DNA from: Folioceros fuciformis
Taxonomy: Eukaryota > Anthocerotophyta > Anthocerotopsida > Anthocerotales
Direction: 5' to 3'
Assembly: GCA_049999805.1 (NCBI GenBank)
Contig: JBNGIO010006239.1
Location: 237,412-301,411, forward strand
DNA length: 64,000 nucleotides
Shown here piece after piece: positions 1 through 12,024 of this stretch (position 1 is the first letter of the stretch; the number at the start of each line of letters is the position of its first letter). The notes below the pieces were generated by a model. That model was not told the DNA's origin and ran no database searches. It saw nothing but the letters and a program-made list of their open reading frames with translations. The position numbers and the translations under genes were made by a program.

Positions 1-970
1 CCCCTTATCAGGAAATCGTGCTACACTGTGTGCAGCCACACAGCTCTGGCAAGGCGCCTGATATCCCAGGGAACTAGAGCAGGTAGCACACGCAGGCTTT
101 ACAATGCAACTCATGGTCACTCCACAGCAGCAACACACACTTCCAAACCAAAACTCCCCGGATCGCTCAGAAAATACGTCGATGCTCCTGAGCTGCAGCA
201 GCTTGAATTCTCGCTACTGCTCGCCCTCTGATACTGCGAATCCGAGGTCTTCAGAACAAACCCCCAGAGTGAGGTTGGCGAAGGTGGGAAGGCGATGAAC
301 AGCATCCGCGATTCATCTGAGTAGATATTCGAAAACGGCATTGGCATCCTGGATATGCTTGGTTTTTTTTTTGCCAGTCCTGGCCAAAGGGATATGTGAC
401 GAATATAACTGCACGGTCTGGTGTCCCCTTCTGTCCGTGCACGCTCTGTGTAGCCCAATTGGCGTAGACCAGATTCAGCTTCTGGGCTCTTCCCCTCAAT
501 TGGCTAAAGTTATCTTAGGTGATAGCCAATGGGACAAGTCCACGCTTCCATATAGAAAACCCGCTGTACCGCATCGTCCACAAGTAAAAGGTCTCCTCAA
601 CCACAACAGAGTGTGGAAGTGCTTACACGAATGCCTAGTAAAATGGACTCTAATAGAATTCTTCTAGAGTCAAGTGATGGAGATCAATTTCCAGACATTA
701 GAAAGGGTAATCTGGCTGTATGTTTCATCACGTTACGAAGGTGACACTAGGCGAGACAGTGATACACAGGGAGAGATTGAACATTCCTGTCTGGATTCCT
801 TGGAAGCCCTTTCGAACTGTGGCCGGACATGACATGATCAAGGATGAAAATGCAGAATGAAAACTGACCAACACCTGTGGTCATCAGAGAGACACACACG
901 AAACATCATGATCATCACTTAACACGTTCCTATAGGAATGAAGACGAACTATACCTGTAAAAGTACAGGC
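1..970. other. Intergenic, no gene recognised
   Basis: Only short, mutually inconsistent open frames occur here and none resembles a family I know. The stretch lies downstream of the ILR1-like gene, which ends at 971 on the minus strand, so its near part is probably that gene's 3' untranslated region and terminator. Confidence 0.5.
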
Positions 971-2538
971 TTAAGATGTGTTTTTATGAAGGAAAGCTAT
1001 GGCAAGGGCTACATGCAAGGCAGCACCTATTGGCAGGGCATCCTCGTCTATTCGAAAATAGGGTGAGTGGGGGAAGAAGGTGGACCCGAGTTCTTCGTTC
1101 CTGATGCCAAGCACAGTGAAAGCCCCTGGTATCCTTTGCAAATAGTACGAGAAGTCCTCAGATGCCATCACTTCCTTGCATGGGAGCACATTGCTCGCAC
1201 CCAACAGCTTCGTACCCACGTTAACAACATGATTGTACGAATGCATCTCGTTGATAACGGCCGGTGTCGGATCATAGGTGTCTTCGTGAAAATTTACTTT
1301 CGCTTTGCATCCAGACACAGCAGCTTGGCCCACAAAGACCTGCAAGAAAGCGGATTACTACAGAAAGGCCATAGTCCGTAGAGAGGTTGAGGTCAATGTT
1401 GCAACGCAAGTGGGAGGTACCTCCTCGATTCTCCGTTTCATTCTCGCGTATCCTTCATTGGAGAAGGTTCGCCAGCATCCCTTCACGATAGCGGAGTTAG
1501 GTATCACATTGAAAGCAGACCCAGCGTGGACGCTGGTTACAGATAGCACCTGTGGTGACAGCCAATTTCGTGAGAGGGGGTTACGGTACTGTTGGCGACC
1601 AATACCACAGGTGCTGAAAAGAGCCACTGTACCTCACTTTCAAGAGGATTCGTTTCTCTGGAGATAATATGTTGCAGATTTAGGATGGCGAGAGACGTCG
1701 CAAGAATGGCATCCTTGCTCTCATGAGGAAGAGCAGCATGCCCGCCTTTTCCTTCGATTTCAACCTCAAAGATACCACATGCTGCTAACATTGGCCCTGA
1801 CTTGATGGCAATCGAACCAGTGGGATAGTCGTTGCTGACATGGATCCCAAAGATGCCGTGTACTTTGTCTAGTACACCAGATTCCATGATAAGCTTAGCT
1901 CCAGCCCCACCTTCCTCGGCTGGCTGAAATACCAGAAGCACAGTGCCCTGCAACGCAGCAGAAGCGTCAGTGCATTCCTTGGTATACACCACATGGCAAA
2001 CCACTCAGCCTTGTCAAACAGAGACTGAAGCACCTCAAAATCGTTTCGACGTTCTTGCAGGAGTTTGGCAGCTCCAAGTAGCATAGCCACATGGGCATCA
2101 TGACCACAGGCATGCATCACCCCATCAACCTGGCTCTTATGCTCCCAATTTTCCAGTTCCTGCAAAACTCAACATGTGCTCTCTCAGCACTCGGCTACTC
2201 ACCTGCACTCATCTCTTCCCCAGCAAGGGGAGCTGACTTACTTGAAGGGGAAGGGCATCCATGTCAGCTCTCAACGCAATAAAAGGAGGATGTCCAGAAC
2301 CTATGGTGGCAATAACGCCAGTCACAGCAACTGGCCATTGGTACTTCACGCCAAGCTTGTCCAACTCGGATCTTATCAAAGCGCTGGTTTTGAACTCCTC
2401 GTACTTGAGCTCAGGATGCCGATGTATTTCCCTTCTCACTTTCTTCACCCAATCGACAAACTCCAGATCCTTAGTAGCTGCGTGCAGCACCTCCTGCTCC
2501 CACTCCTCCGTTCCTTTATTGAGCACTGACGAAGGCAT
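971..2538 (-). CDS. ILR1-like IAA-amino acid amidohydrolase (peptidase M20D)
   Basis: Five phase-0 exons on the minus strand: 2538-2242, 2159-2034, 1947-1633, 1549-1421 and 1339-971, giving 411 residues. Seen: HRHPEL near residue 40, ADMDALPLQ closing exon 1, HACGHDAH in exon 2, [11 protein letters not shown] in exon 3, a GGHAALPHE dimerisation-domain motif, and MASEDFSYY with FFPHSPYF in exon 5. These are the metal-binding and catalytic motifs of the M20D family, which in plants releases free auxin from amino-acid conjugates such as IAA-Leu or IAA-Ala. Family enzymes usually carry an N-terminal signal peptide and often a C-terminal ER-retrieval signal. Here the start [13 protein letters not shown] is not hydrophobic and the end is FLHKNTS, so a cytosolic form is possible. 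No upstream in-frame ATG is apparent. Amidohydrolase fold is certain; substrate is inferred. Confidence 0.9.
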
Positions 2539-2865
2539 CTTCGCTTCACTTCACGACACCAAGTGCCCACGGCGAATAGAATAGGCTCGTATGCAACAGC
2601 CCGTCATAGAAGCAGCAACGCCTACATGGGTGCACCTACCAAACTCCGCTCCGCACCTACAATCCTGTATCGAACTTCCCCGTTAAGTAAGTACGGAGGC
2701 AAAAGTTTGATCACGCGTTGAGTGTGTGCAGAGATGATGCTCTCGGTCGGCAAATGCGCCCCTACGAGAGGTATTGGACAACTCCGTCGCGTCGCCATGC
2801 GAATGAATATAGCCAGGGAATCAATTCCCCGGAAAGTTTATGCTCCCTCTGCTCCTCTCTCGATC
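2539..2865. promoter_or_regulatory. Shared divergent promoter region
   Basis: These 327 bases separate the start codons of the ILR1-like gene (minus) and the GGCT-like gene (plus). They must hold both 5' leaders and core promoters. No convincing TATA element was picked out. Confidence 0.4.
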
Positions 2866-4249
2866 ATGGGAGACGCTAGCGCCCCAGCAGTGCGAGAGCT
2901 GAATCACTCCGAAGATTTCAAGAGCATCGCCAACCAGCAAGACCTCGTCTCCATCTGCGGTTTTGGGTCGCTGCTTTCCGGTGCGTACCACTGCTGTTGG
3001 AGATCCGTCATGTTTCTGCTCGTGCACCTCACGTCAGCTGCTAACCTTTGAATTTGTTGTTGTTTGAACAGAACGGAGTGCCAGGTACACGTTTCCAAAC
3101 TTGCACAATTTCAGGGTGGCTATGCTTCCAGGCTTCAGGAGGATTTTTGCTCACACTGCACCGATATTTTTCGAACGGGGGATTGCAAATCTTGAGACGA
3201 AGGTTGGTGCGGTCACCATCTCAGCAATTGCGCTTACTGTTCTTCAAGTCAGGTAGCTCAGACGAACTTGCTATCCGGCGAGTGTACTTCTAAAATCTCA
3301 CGTGGAGTTTGGAGTGCGCAGGAGATCTCCAGTCTCAGTGTTGAGCCTTCTGCAGAGAACATTGTCCTGGTGACTGTGTTCGAAATCTCCTTAGCTGAGG
3401 TGAGAAGAGGGATTAGGTTGACGACGACAGAGCATAAAGCTTCCTGTCTGAAGATTCTCAATGTTGCTCGGGTTTTGGAGCAGGTGCCGGCTTTCATCGA
3501 ACGCGAATATGAATTCCGTTTCCTAGTGGTGCGTTAGTGTTACCCAGGATTGGACCAATTCATGCCTGTTTGCGCTTGTTGTCCTCAGGTGGAAATAAAC
3601 ATTTGCCGTTCTGCAGGTTAATCCCCAATATGCAGAAGGAGAGCCGTCAAAGGAGTTAGCGGTAATTCTGCATATTTGCAGGACATCCTGCAACTTGCTT
3701 GTGTTGTTGTGGGTTCATCTCGTCTTCTGTGACGTGTGTGTCCAATTTTTTCAGTGCCTACTGTACTGAGCAGGTTGTGTGCAGTAAGTACACGGACGAG
3801 GAATTTTTCAAGATAAGGTGTCGAGGTATGAAGGAGACTGCTCGTTTCTGTGCCACCAAGTGCTTGATTAACGCTGTGTGATCCTGTGGCTAAGAGTGGT
3901 TGCTATCGCAGGGGACGCCCAGGAATATGACAAGAGATATGGCAAGTACGGCATTCGTAAGATATGGCAAGATGATATTTTGCCTTGCCGCACCTATCTC
4001 CGACACTGGTACATAATAGCCCTGCTTCAGCACCAACTTCCAGTAGAATTCTAAGTCACAGTTCTAATTGCTTGTAATTTCATCAGTGTTTTGGCAGCCA
4101 AAAATCTGGGAGAAGAGGCTTACAACAATTTCCTAGACCACACCTATCTGGCGGACAGAAAAACAACAATACGACAGCATCTAACTGTCGACCCCACTAT
4201 AATGGAAGAAGAGCCTCCACCTTCACTTCGAGTTCGATATGGAGGCTGA
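2866..4249 (+). CDS. Conserved plant GGCT-like GFGSLLS protein
   Basis: Eight exons join in frame: 2866-2980, 3072-3202, 3322-3399, 3484-3528, 3617-3661, 3774-3825, 3912-4008, 4087-4249, encoding 241 residues. Seen: SICGFGSLLSERSARYTFP across the first junction, FRRIFAHTAPIFFERGIA in exon 2, AFIEREYEFRF in exon 4, CSKYTDEEFFKIRC in exon 6, KIWQDDILPCRTYLRHC in exons 7-8, and an end in EEEPPPSLRVRYGG. I recall this as a strongly conserved, largely uncharacterised plant protein. The GFGSLLS start resembles the glycine-rich loop of gamma-glutamylcyclotransferase-fold enzymes, but catalytic activity is inference only. Every phase fits, so the gene looks intact. It is divergent from the ILR1-like gene and convergent with PI synthase, with 184 bases between the two stops. 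Confidence 0.85.
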
Positions 4250-4433
4250 TGGCATTGAATATGGACTCAATTACTTCTTAGCCCAACTGTGCAAATGTAA
4301 GTAGCCTAGAGAGTTGGAGTACTGTGACATTGGACAGAGCGACTATTCACCACAGAAGATCAGGCAGTGCAGCCTACAATTCAACATCCTCACTCAATCA
4401 CACGCAGCATCTCCAGCTGTGTCCTGTCTTGCT

Positions 4434-5159
4434 TTACCGAGCCTTCCCCCTCCTTTGTACGTCGTAAAGCACACATATATCGGCAGCATTCTTCATCTGC
4501 ACAACATTTACGAACTGCTTGATGAGACATCCAGGAAGAGCTAGAAGGCCTATCAACGCCAAGGGTGATTTGCTAGCCACTCCAACCGCAACTGCCTTGT
4601 AAATGTCCCCAGAATCTGGGCTCGAGAGCAGATACAGAGCAACGTAAAGAACTTCTGCGCTGACACAACAGTAGCCCATAAACAGACGGTATTGATAATA
4701 AGCCCTCAGGAGATTGCTGTTGCTGTCCGCAACGTCTTTATGGCTTACTTTGCTTGACAAAAATGTGCTGTACATCTGGAGCCAATGGCTGGCTATATCA
4801 AGGGCCAGCAGACCTAGAAACAACAAGAAGAATGGCCGGTAAAGCTGGGAGAGCACCACCAGAAGTGCAGCTGTGCTGACCCTGTCCGTTACCATATCCA
4901 AAACGGCTCCGAATGTGGAGGTCTGGTTCAACATGCGAGCAAACCTCCCATCTAGCTCATCGCAGATGAAGCTTATCAGATATAGCACAGCGAAGAGTTG
5001 CTTGTTACTGAAAGTGACTGCAAAAGCCACAATATTTGCCAGCACCCTTGCATATCCGATCAGATTCGGAACATAAAGGTAGATTGGCCAGTTCGATGTA
5101 GCACGCACCTCCCCCTTCGTCTCCGCCATCACCAGCTTTGAAAGAATCCTTTTAAACAC
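4434..5159 (-). CDS. PIS: CDP-diacylglycerol--inositol 3-phosphatidyltransferase (PI synthase)
   Basis: A single uninterrupted frame of 241 residues. It makes phosphatidylinositol from CDP-diacylglycerol and myo-inositol in the ER membrane. The CDP-alcohol phosphotransferase signature is perfect: D67, D70, G71, A74, R75, then G84, D88 and D92, as in CDELDGRFAR followed by FGAVLDMVTD. Several hydrophobic segments flank it, as expected for a six-helix membrane enzyme. Family members are near 220-230 residues. The Met at residue 11 (MAETKGEVRATSNW, base 5129) would fit plant homologues better than the first Met, so the start is uncertain by ten residues. No intron is visible. Confidence 0.93.
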   Translation of the reverse strand: MFKRILSKLVMAETKGEVRATSNWPIYLYVPNLIGYARVLANIVAFAVTFSNKQLFAVLYLISFICDELDGRFARMLNQTSTFGAVLDMVTDRVSTAALLVVLSQLYRPFFLLFLGLLALDIASHWLQMYSTFLSSKVSHKDVADSNSNLLRAYYQYRLFMGYCCVSAEVLYVALYLLSSPDSGDIYKAVAVGVASKSPLALIGLLALPGCLIKQFVNVVQMKNAADICVLYDVQRRGKAR

Positions 5160-5752
5160 ACACTCCCACCTGCCCCACTGTCCCTGCCTCAGGATCGATC
5201 GTGAAGGTCAGTCTCTCCGATGCGAAGATCAACATACATACCTAGGTTACAAGATAGTGCTCCACAGTGTGTAAGAGAAAATAGAAACACGTGCCACCTC
5301 ACCTGATGTTCTCCCGATCTCTCCTGCGCATCCGCAATTAGGGTCTGGACTCGCAGCACCACGGGCAAAGATTACTGAGGTCGCTGGAGGTTGATGAGGC
5401 TCTCTCTCTCTGCCTCGCGTCAGGACGTCTCCCGCACATCCCGTTGTCGCACCCTTGTTTCGACACACGGTAAGCACCTTCTACATCACACCCTGGTGGT
5501 TACGTCAGCAAAGTTTGGAAACCCAGATCTCTTGGTTCTGAGCTCGGTAACTTGGCGCATGATGTGAGTGAAACATATAAATTGATTAGGCTTTCCATGC
5601 AATGTACACACTTTGTCGAGAGTCCAGGGACTCAGGAGGATCTCAGGCTGATTGTTGTTTCCATATGCATCTCTATATGTTTGTTGCTTAGCTGCCTGAG
5701 CTACAGGAACATGAATGGCTGAGAAGTAGGCGTGCAATCCTGCAAGGCCAGC
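5160..5752. promoter_or_regulatory. Divergent intergenic region, PI synthase / ETF beta
   Basis: 593 bases between the PI synthase start (minus) and the ETF beta start (plus), expected to hold both promoters and leaders. A CT-rich tract lies at about 5400-5415. No other feature was identified. Confidence 0.35.
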
Positions 5753-6894
5753 ATGAAGATATTGGTGGCAGTAAAGCGTGTGATCGATTATGCTGTCAAG
5801 ATCCGGGTCAAGGCTGATAAGGTGAGGGGATGTAAATTCTTGTGCTTGCTCGTGATTTGGTAGCACGTAACTCATTGAAGTTGTTCTACAGACGGGCGTG
5901 GAGACAGCAAATATGAAGATGTCTATGAATCCCTTCTGTGAAATTGCTTTAGAGGAAGCGCTACGGATGAGAGAAGCTGGAAAAGTAACGGAAGTGGTGG
6001 TGGTGAGCATGGGGGGTTTACAATGCACCGAGACACTTCGGACCGGCTTGGCTATGGGTGCGGATCGGGCAATTCACGTGTCCACCGAAGCACCTCTGTT
6101 TCCTTTGGCCGTGGCTCGGCTTCTCAAGGCAGTCGTTGCGAAGGAACAACCACAGCTTCTGTTTCTGGGAAAACAGGTCGTGCTCAATCGTGTTTGTGTT
6201 GGAGCACCTCTGTTCTTCCCTGTGAACTGTTGACGAGCTCCCCAAGCTGCTGTGCTAATACAGCTCGCATCATTGTTCAGGCAATAGATGGTGATTTTCA
6301 TCAAACGGGGCAGATGGCTGCCGGGCTATTGCGATGGCCACAAGCGATTGCTGCCTCCAAGGTGAGAGTCCGCTCAACAGCCCTCTATGCTGCCGGTTGT
6401 TGTCATGTATGTGGGAGAAAGACGAGTAACAGGGATCACCGTGATTTGGAACAGGTTGCTCTGGATAAGGATGCGGGTGTTGTGAATGTTGAGAGAGAAG
6501 TGGACGTTGGGTTGGAGACACTCAAGTTGAGGCTTCCTGCTGTCATCACGTAAGGCACAAAACCTCAACATTCAGAATTCCCAACTTGTGTTCCCGTCCT
6601 TTTTGTTGGATTTCAGGGGCATGACGTCGTCCTGCTCTCCTCCTTACGTCTGTTCCGTGGAGTCACAGAACCGATTTGCGCTTGAACCAGCCGAGGTATG
6701 CGACACTGCCCAATATTATGAAGGCCAAGAAGAAGCCCATTACGAAGTTCACTCCAGAAGAGTTGCAAGTTAGTGTTGAATCTGACTTGGAGATCTTAGA
6801 AGTAGTAGAGCCCTCCAAGAGGAAAGCTGGCGTGATGTTGTCATCCGTAGATGAGCTCTTGGACAAGCTCAGAAACGAGGCCAACGTGTTGTAA
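5753..6894 (+). CDS. ETFB: Electron transfer flavoprotein subunit beta
   Basis: Five exons, 5753-5821, 5892-6176, 6281-6361, 6455-6549 and 6669-6894, give 251 residues, matching the usual length of about 250. Seen: start [66 protein letters not shown], then [20 protein letters not shown] across exons 4-5 and IMKAKKKP. These are the AMP/FAD-domain and ETF-QO contact motifs. With the alpha subunit it carries electrons from mitochondrial acyl-CoA and branched-chain dehydrogenases to ETF-ubiquinone oxidoreductase. As in other ETF beta proteins no obvious cleaved presequence precedes MKILVAVKR. All exon phases fit and no defect was found. Confidence 0.95.
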
Positions 6895-7342
6895 TCTCGA
6901 TCGTGTGAAGGATGGTGAAAGGAGGAACAATTGGAGTTCCGTCTCCCCTAATTGTGCGTACGTGTTCAAAGTACGAAACACCCAACAGCCAAACGAACGA
7001 CCAGATTCCCTCCTCACCGCGCCTCTCCAGCTCAGGTCCGTCAAGGCACAGGAATACACTCTGGCGCACCAAGCAGCTTGTATTGGCCGCTCAGAGAGAT
7101 ACAGCCTTCCGTTTCTTGAATACTTGCCATTCTGAGTCCTCCATCAATTTGCTGGTCTGCACCCGGGAACCTATTCACAGGACTTGTGGTGGTTGCCCGA
7201 CAGCGTACCCTGCCACGACGTTTTTCTTTCTCTCCCGCGCAGCATCACGGGCAGTATTGTCCTCAGCAAGTGAGCTGAGCTTGGACATGGAAATAGACTG
7301 GCATCTGTACGCGGCTGCTAGCTGGAATTGACAAGGATCAAG
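6895..7342. other. Intergenic between ETFB and EMF2-like gene
   Basis: 448 bases between the ETF beta stop and the next start codon on the same strand. Presumed 3' UTR of ETFB and promoter/leader of the EMF2-like gene. No repeat or RNA gene was seen. Confidence 0.35.
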
Positions 7343-10300
7343 ATGCCCAGTGCGCTCAAGATAGAGCGTTCTTCACCCAAACTGGGCGGGTGGCAAGAAC
7401 GATGGGACTTTGATGACGACGCGGCAGATGAGAGCCTTATGGAGTTCTGCAAACCGATTGAGTTTTACAACATTCTGAAGCATCGCTTTGCCCAGCTGGT
7501 CAGTGGAGCACCAGCGTTGCTTTCTGCCCGTCCTGCTGAGATCAAACCCTCATTTGTCTCCATGCTGTTGGCTGCGCTAGCTTCGTCAGCATAATAGTGC
7601 ATATGCTGTGTACTCACTCTGCTATTGTTCCCCAGCCAATTTTTCTACCCCGGACGCTGAGGTATAAGATTGAAGCTGCTCGGCTCAAGAGGTGTGTACT
7701 TTCTGAGCTAGTGCGTATCACCAGGGGTGCTGCCAGTAACGCTAGGTGGGATGTCTCAATTTTGTCTCTCACCTTTGGCCAGGATAAGGATGACGGTTTC
7801 TGTCACGGCCTGTCTGGACTCGAACGGTAGTCTTCCAAGAGGGGTACTTCAGAAATTTGGAGCAGGGCAAGTTGAGGGAGTCCATGTATATGTCATGGAA
7901 ACCGTCCCGTTGATATCTAGTACGATGGTGGGTTGAATATGATTTCCTCTACGGTGAGACAAATCTCTGCTTAATGTCTCCCCACATTTCTTTGCATTCT
8001 TGCTGAGATCACTTCACTGGCTCTGTGGGCAGGGCGACTATTGGTTTGCTTTGGGCGAGCCTCTACTTTTGAGAGCACCTTTGCAAAAGACGTCGTCCTC
8101 TCAGAATCATGGCTTTTGTGATACTGCTCTATTTAGGCTTGAAGACATTCGTAAGGTTACATCACGAGCCAAGAGAGATGGTGCAGTCGTTCTTTTCCTC
8201 ATTCTACGTAAGCGATTATCAGTGTCTGCAATGACATGCTTACCTTCCAAAGGCGAGTTATCATGCAGCACTACTAAAAACTTGTTGCTTGCCCAGTTGA
8301 ACCTGATGCTTCTCGAGCTGGGAGAGACAGCCACTTCCGCACTTTAGGTATGTTGGTCATATTCTTTGGGCATTTCTTAGTCTGGAAGGCCATATTCAGA
8401 GAGATGTGAACCTGGATTGTAATCAAATTGGTTCTCAGTCAATTGCAGTGGACGTGTTCTGTGGGCCAAGTTGGCAATGGGGCCTCTTTGTAGCAGTTGG
8501 TCTAACGCTAACAAAGAAAAGCCTCTTGAGACAACCCACTGTGTGGATCTGCAGCACGCAAGTTTACAGGTTTGTCCCTTTCATCTGTAAAGAGCTTTGC
8601 TTAGAGCGAAGCTTTCACTGCAGGAGAGTAGAGAGGATTGTCTTGGCAGGGAAGACACTGTCCCACAATGTACCTGCCAGGGACTTATTGATGTTTGCTC
8701 CTGGCAGCACGGAGACTCTGCTGGCCAGCGGGGAATTAAACTGTCTGCAAGGGGTGTGACCGGACGAAATGGGGTCAGTGGGCAGTTAATGTGCATAGTT
8801 TCCCACCAGACATGTTGTGTTGCAAGAGTTTAAAGTGACTTCTGTCGTAAATCAAGTACAGGTTCAGCTGCAACTTTGCATTTCAGGGTCAGAACTCGGC
8901 CAGTGCTTTACGCCAGGTGTTCAAGCAAATGCACCCTCTGCTGCGCTTGTTCACAGGCCAGCTCTGCTATCTGTTTCCAGGTATGGCTTATGCACGGTTA
9001 GCTAAGCGTCTCTACTGTGACGTCTATGTTCTCTGCCTCACGTGTAACTTCTTCGCATGCAGACAACCTGCACGTGTCATATTCCATTTTCTCTATGGGA
9101 AGTCGAACATCTTACAGCAAACTCAAGGTAAGCCAGACTCTCAACATCGTCCTCGTTTTGTTTCTCTCACAGCACTAGCGTGCCTATCATTGCTCTAAAA
9201 GTATTTCGGTTAGTGAATTGTAGTCAATCCCCATGAATATGGTCACTATCGTCTGTCAGGTTGTAACCTTTTTTTGCACATGCATCTGATGTCTCTTGAG
9301 TTGGCTATTTGCAGACACGGATGTATTCTCCTGTCCTGTATGCTTAGTCTCTTGCTGCAGCTTCAAGGTTAGTAATCCTCGTCTCCTACATATGGGCCAT
9401 CGGCTAGAGAATTGTTTTGAAGCAGCAAAACACATGATGACACACCTGGTCTGTCTAAACTTTGTTCACAGGGGTTGCGGTGTCACTTGAATGCTTGTCA
9501 CGATCTCTTCCACTTTGAATACCTGGTTAGTAAGTGATGTCACCATTCAGAAACATTAATAATGGGCAAGTATGCTCACCTCAGGAGATCTTTGCTACAG
9601 GCCTATGAGAATTATCATGTAGTCACTGTCTCCATCCGGGATGGGGTTCTGGGAAATGAGGTACTCAACTCTGCTTGTTGCCGCTGCACGCTTTTGTCTC
9701 AGAGGTTATGACAAGGCACTGAGGTATATGCATTCTGTTCATATGATCAGACAGGAATTCTATGAAAATCATGTCTGAATTAATTGTGCATTGTAGGGTG
9801 TGAATTGGAAAGTGGTTGGCCAAAATCTTGACACCCCAGCAAAGACGTTCACCTACGTGTAGGTGCACAGTTTTTGACACGCTATTTCAGAAATTTCATC
9901 ATTTGGGTTCTCAATGTTTAGAGCAATCTTTAAGTACTGATATGTAGAATTGTTCTGTGACTTGCCACTGTGAACGACGTTGACAATCTGCTCGCGTCTG
10001 AACGCAGTTCACGGCGCTATTCAAGGTTAAAACGGCAAGAAGGTTGGAAGAGGAGAGGGGAATCCCTTGATCGCAAGTCAGATTCCCTGGACGAGGGCAT
10101 TGATGACAGAATTCGACAGCTGTCTGTGCACGAGCCTGCAGCATTGCGTGGTGATGAAGATCCGTTTGGCAGTGTCATGGACCAATTTACAAGTATGAAT
10201 GTTCATCCCGGCAGTGGTGAAAGATCAGAAATCCACTTTAAGGAGCCAAGCCCTAGTGTGGCCTCATCTGCCGAGCCTCAGCCACTCCACCAAGCTCGGG

Positions 10301-11432
10301 AGGAGGCTTTTCCTAGGGACAGTCCAGTTTTGATTCGGCTTGATTCGTCAAGAGCAGCAGAGACCCTTGACAGTGGTAAGTGAAGGCTGTTTTCACTAAC
10401 CAGTGTTGAAACCACGGAGAAGTGGAATGCATCACGAATTTCGGTGCTCCTGTCATGCTGAAAATAGAGGGGCGAGGAGTGTTAACAAAGGAGTCACGCA
10501 AATCCTCTGCTGAGAAATTTGAAGCCCGGAAGTAAGTATCCGTACGGACCTTTTGATGATGCGACATAGGGCTCTGCACGCTGGCAGTGAATCTGATGGC
10601 TTTGCGACTGTTGGCTACTGCTCCAGCCGTGCCGCTTTGTCAAGGCAGCAGTTTTTCCACTCGCATACTGCACAGGTTCGCTGTCAAGGGGACTGTCAAG
10701 CTGTGATTGTTTGCCACAGCACTTAGTGGACTTGATATCCGATGACTGAGGTTTTTCATTCTCAATGGTGGGCTGGTGTAGCCTATGTCTCTTGAAGAGG
10801 TATTTGGAGACGACGACAGTGAGGCAGAAGTGGATGATGAGATTGCAGCCATCGAGGATCGAAGGGTAATTTCATCATTTGGATGTGCTAGTTGTGGGCT
10901 GCGATGCGGTGATTCCACACACACGAGGGGTCTTTTTATCTCATGGGCAGACAATGTGTGTTGTTGCAGTTGCTAGATGAATTTGTGGACGTCCAGCCTG
11001 ATGAGAAGGAACTAATGCACATGTGGAACTGCTTCGTCCGCAAGCACAGGTAGTGCGCCGTTTATCTAAAAGCAGGCATCTGTTCGTCAAGCACTGGGGA
11101 AGGGAAGGGAAGGAGTGTGACGCATTTTCTCTTGCCTGGTGCAGGGTCATTGCTGACGGACATTGCACCTGGGCATGTGAAGCATTTGCCAAGTTCCACG
11201 CCGCCGACTTTGCTAAGAAGCCTTCTCTGCGCTGGTTCTTATCCTTTTACAGAGCTGTGGAGGCCCCATGTTTGCAAACCGTTCTACATTCTGTCTAACG
11301 TATGTGCTCTCCATCTGCAGGTGTATGTTGATGCTTCTCGTAAAACTGTGGGACCATCAGCTTGTGGACGGCGGTACAATAAATACATGTTTGCGGATCA
11401 TAGACGAGAGCATAGACGCTGCGGCATCGTGA
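7343..11432 (+). CDS. EMF2: EMF2/VRN2-type Su(z)12 homologue (PRC2 VEFS protein)
   Basis: Twenty exons join in phase: 7343-7498, 7636-7691, 7783-7927, 8033-8207, 8297-8347, 8439-8569, 8624-8755, 8862-8980, 9063-9127, 9315-9367, 9472-9525, 9601-9660, 9797-9858, 10008-10375, 10423-10531, 10570-10675, 10782-10865, 10970-11049, 11145-11234, 11321-11432 (735 residues). Seen: ESLMEFCKPIEFYNIL near the N-terminus; LWAKLAMGPLCSSW; a C2H2 finger CPVC (350-353) with HLNACH (366-371); a basic Ser/Arg-rich linker; then the VEFS box from QQFFHSHTAQ through FGDDDSEAEVDDEI, HMWNCFVRKHRVIADGH and LVKLWDHQLVDGGTIN. This is the plant Su(z)12 subunit of Polycomb Repressive Complex 2, which supports H3K27 methylation. 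Exon 19 uses a weak donor (gttctt). Exon limits in 4-7 are the least certain. A partial inverted copy lies at 57.9-59.0 kb. Confidence 0.9.
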
Positions 11433-11590
11433 CTCTCAAGCTTAAACCCAAGGAGTCTCCGGAGTTCGTGGACGAAGGTCTAATTTAAGTTTTAGCCAAG
11501 CATTAGCTTGAGCTAATGATTATTCTATACCATGGGTGGAAATCAATTGCAATGCTGTCTTGTCATCGATATGTTTGCACACGTAAAATC

Positions 11591-11670
11591 TAAACGTTTT
11601 CTTCTATCTACTCTTAGAAAAGGCAGCCCCTAAACGTCTTCTTCTATCTACTTTTAGAAAAGGCAGCCCT
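11591..11670. repeat. Tandem duplication, 2 x 40 bp
   Basis: Two adjacent, nearly identical 40-base units start at 11591 and 11631, each beginning taaacgt and ending with aggcagccc, in the downstream region of the EMF2-like gene. The rest of 11433-12024, between that gene and the F-box gene's 3' end, shows no gene. Confidence 0.8.
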
Positions 11671-12024
11671 AATAATTGTCTGAACCGTCTTCAAAAGTTC
11701 TTTACTCCCACACAAGGCATACATGATTTGCGCGCGTAAAAGACAAGGCCCCATCTATGTACAGTACCATTCAGGCCAAACTAGGGACATAACACGTGGG
11801 TTTCACATTCAAATATTATATTAAGAGAACTAGATTGAAGCCATCTTCAAGGAGGTGCATCGTCCTCATGATCCACCTCCTACTATCTATCCATGATCCA
11901 GCTACCACTCATCAGGACCGAAGTGTGACGTAAGGAAGTAGCATTTTCTTGAGCTCCGCGAGCCTGCCTCATATGAGATTCTCAATCTGTTTGGTACCGG
12001 ATGAAGTACGGGTGTTCCCTCTCG

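Noticed and set aside
8406-8759. Plus frame of 117 codons in the EMF2-like region
   Set aside because: Shadow frame over exons 6-7; the frame giving LWAKLAMGPLCSSW matches EMF2 and splices correctly.
11117-11488. Plus frame reading VYVDASRKTV and NKYMFADHRREHRR
   Set aside because: It overlaps the last EMF2-like exon in a different frame; the frame giving LVKLWDHQLVDGGTIN matches the VEFS box and joins in phase with exon 19.
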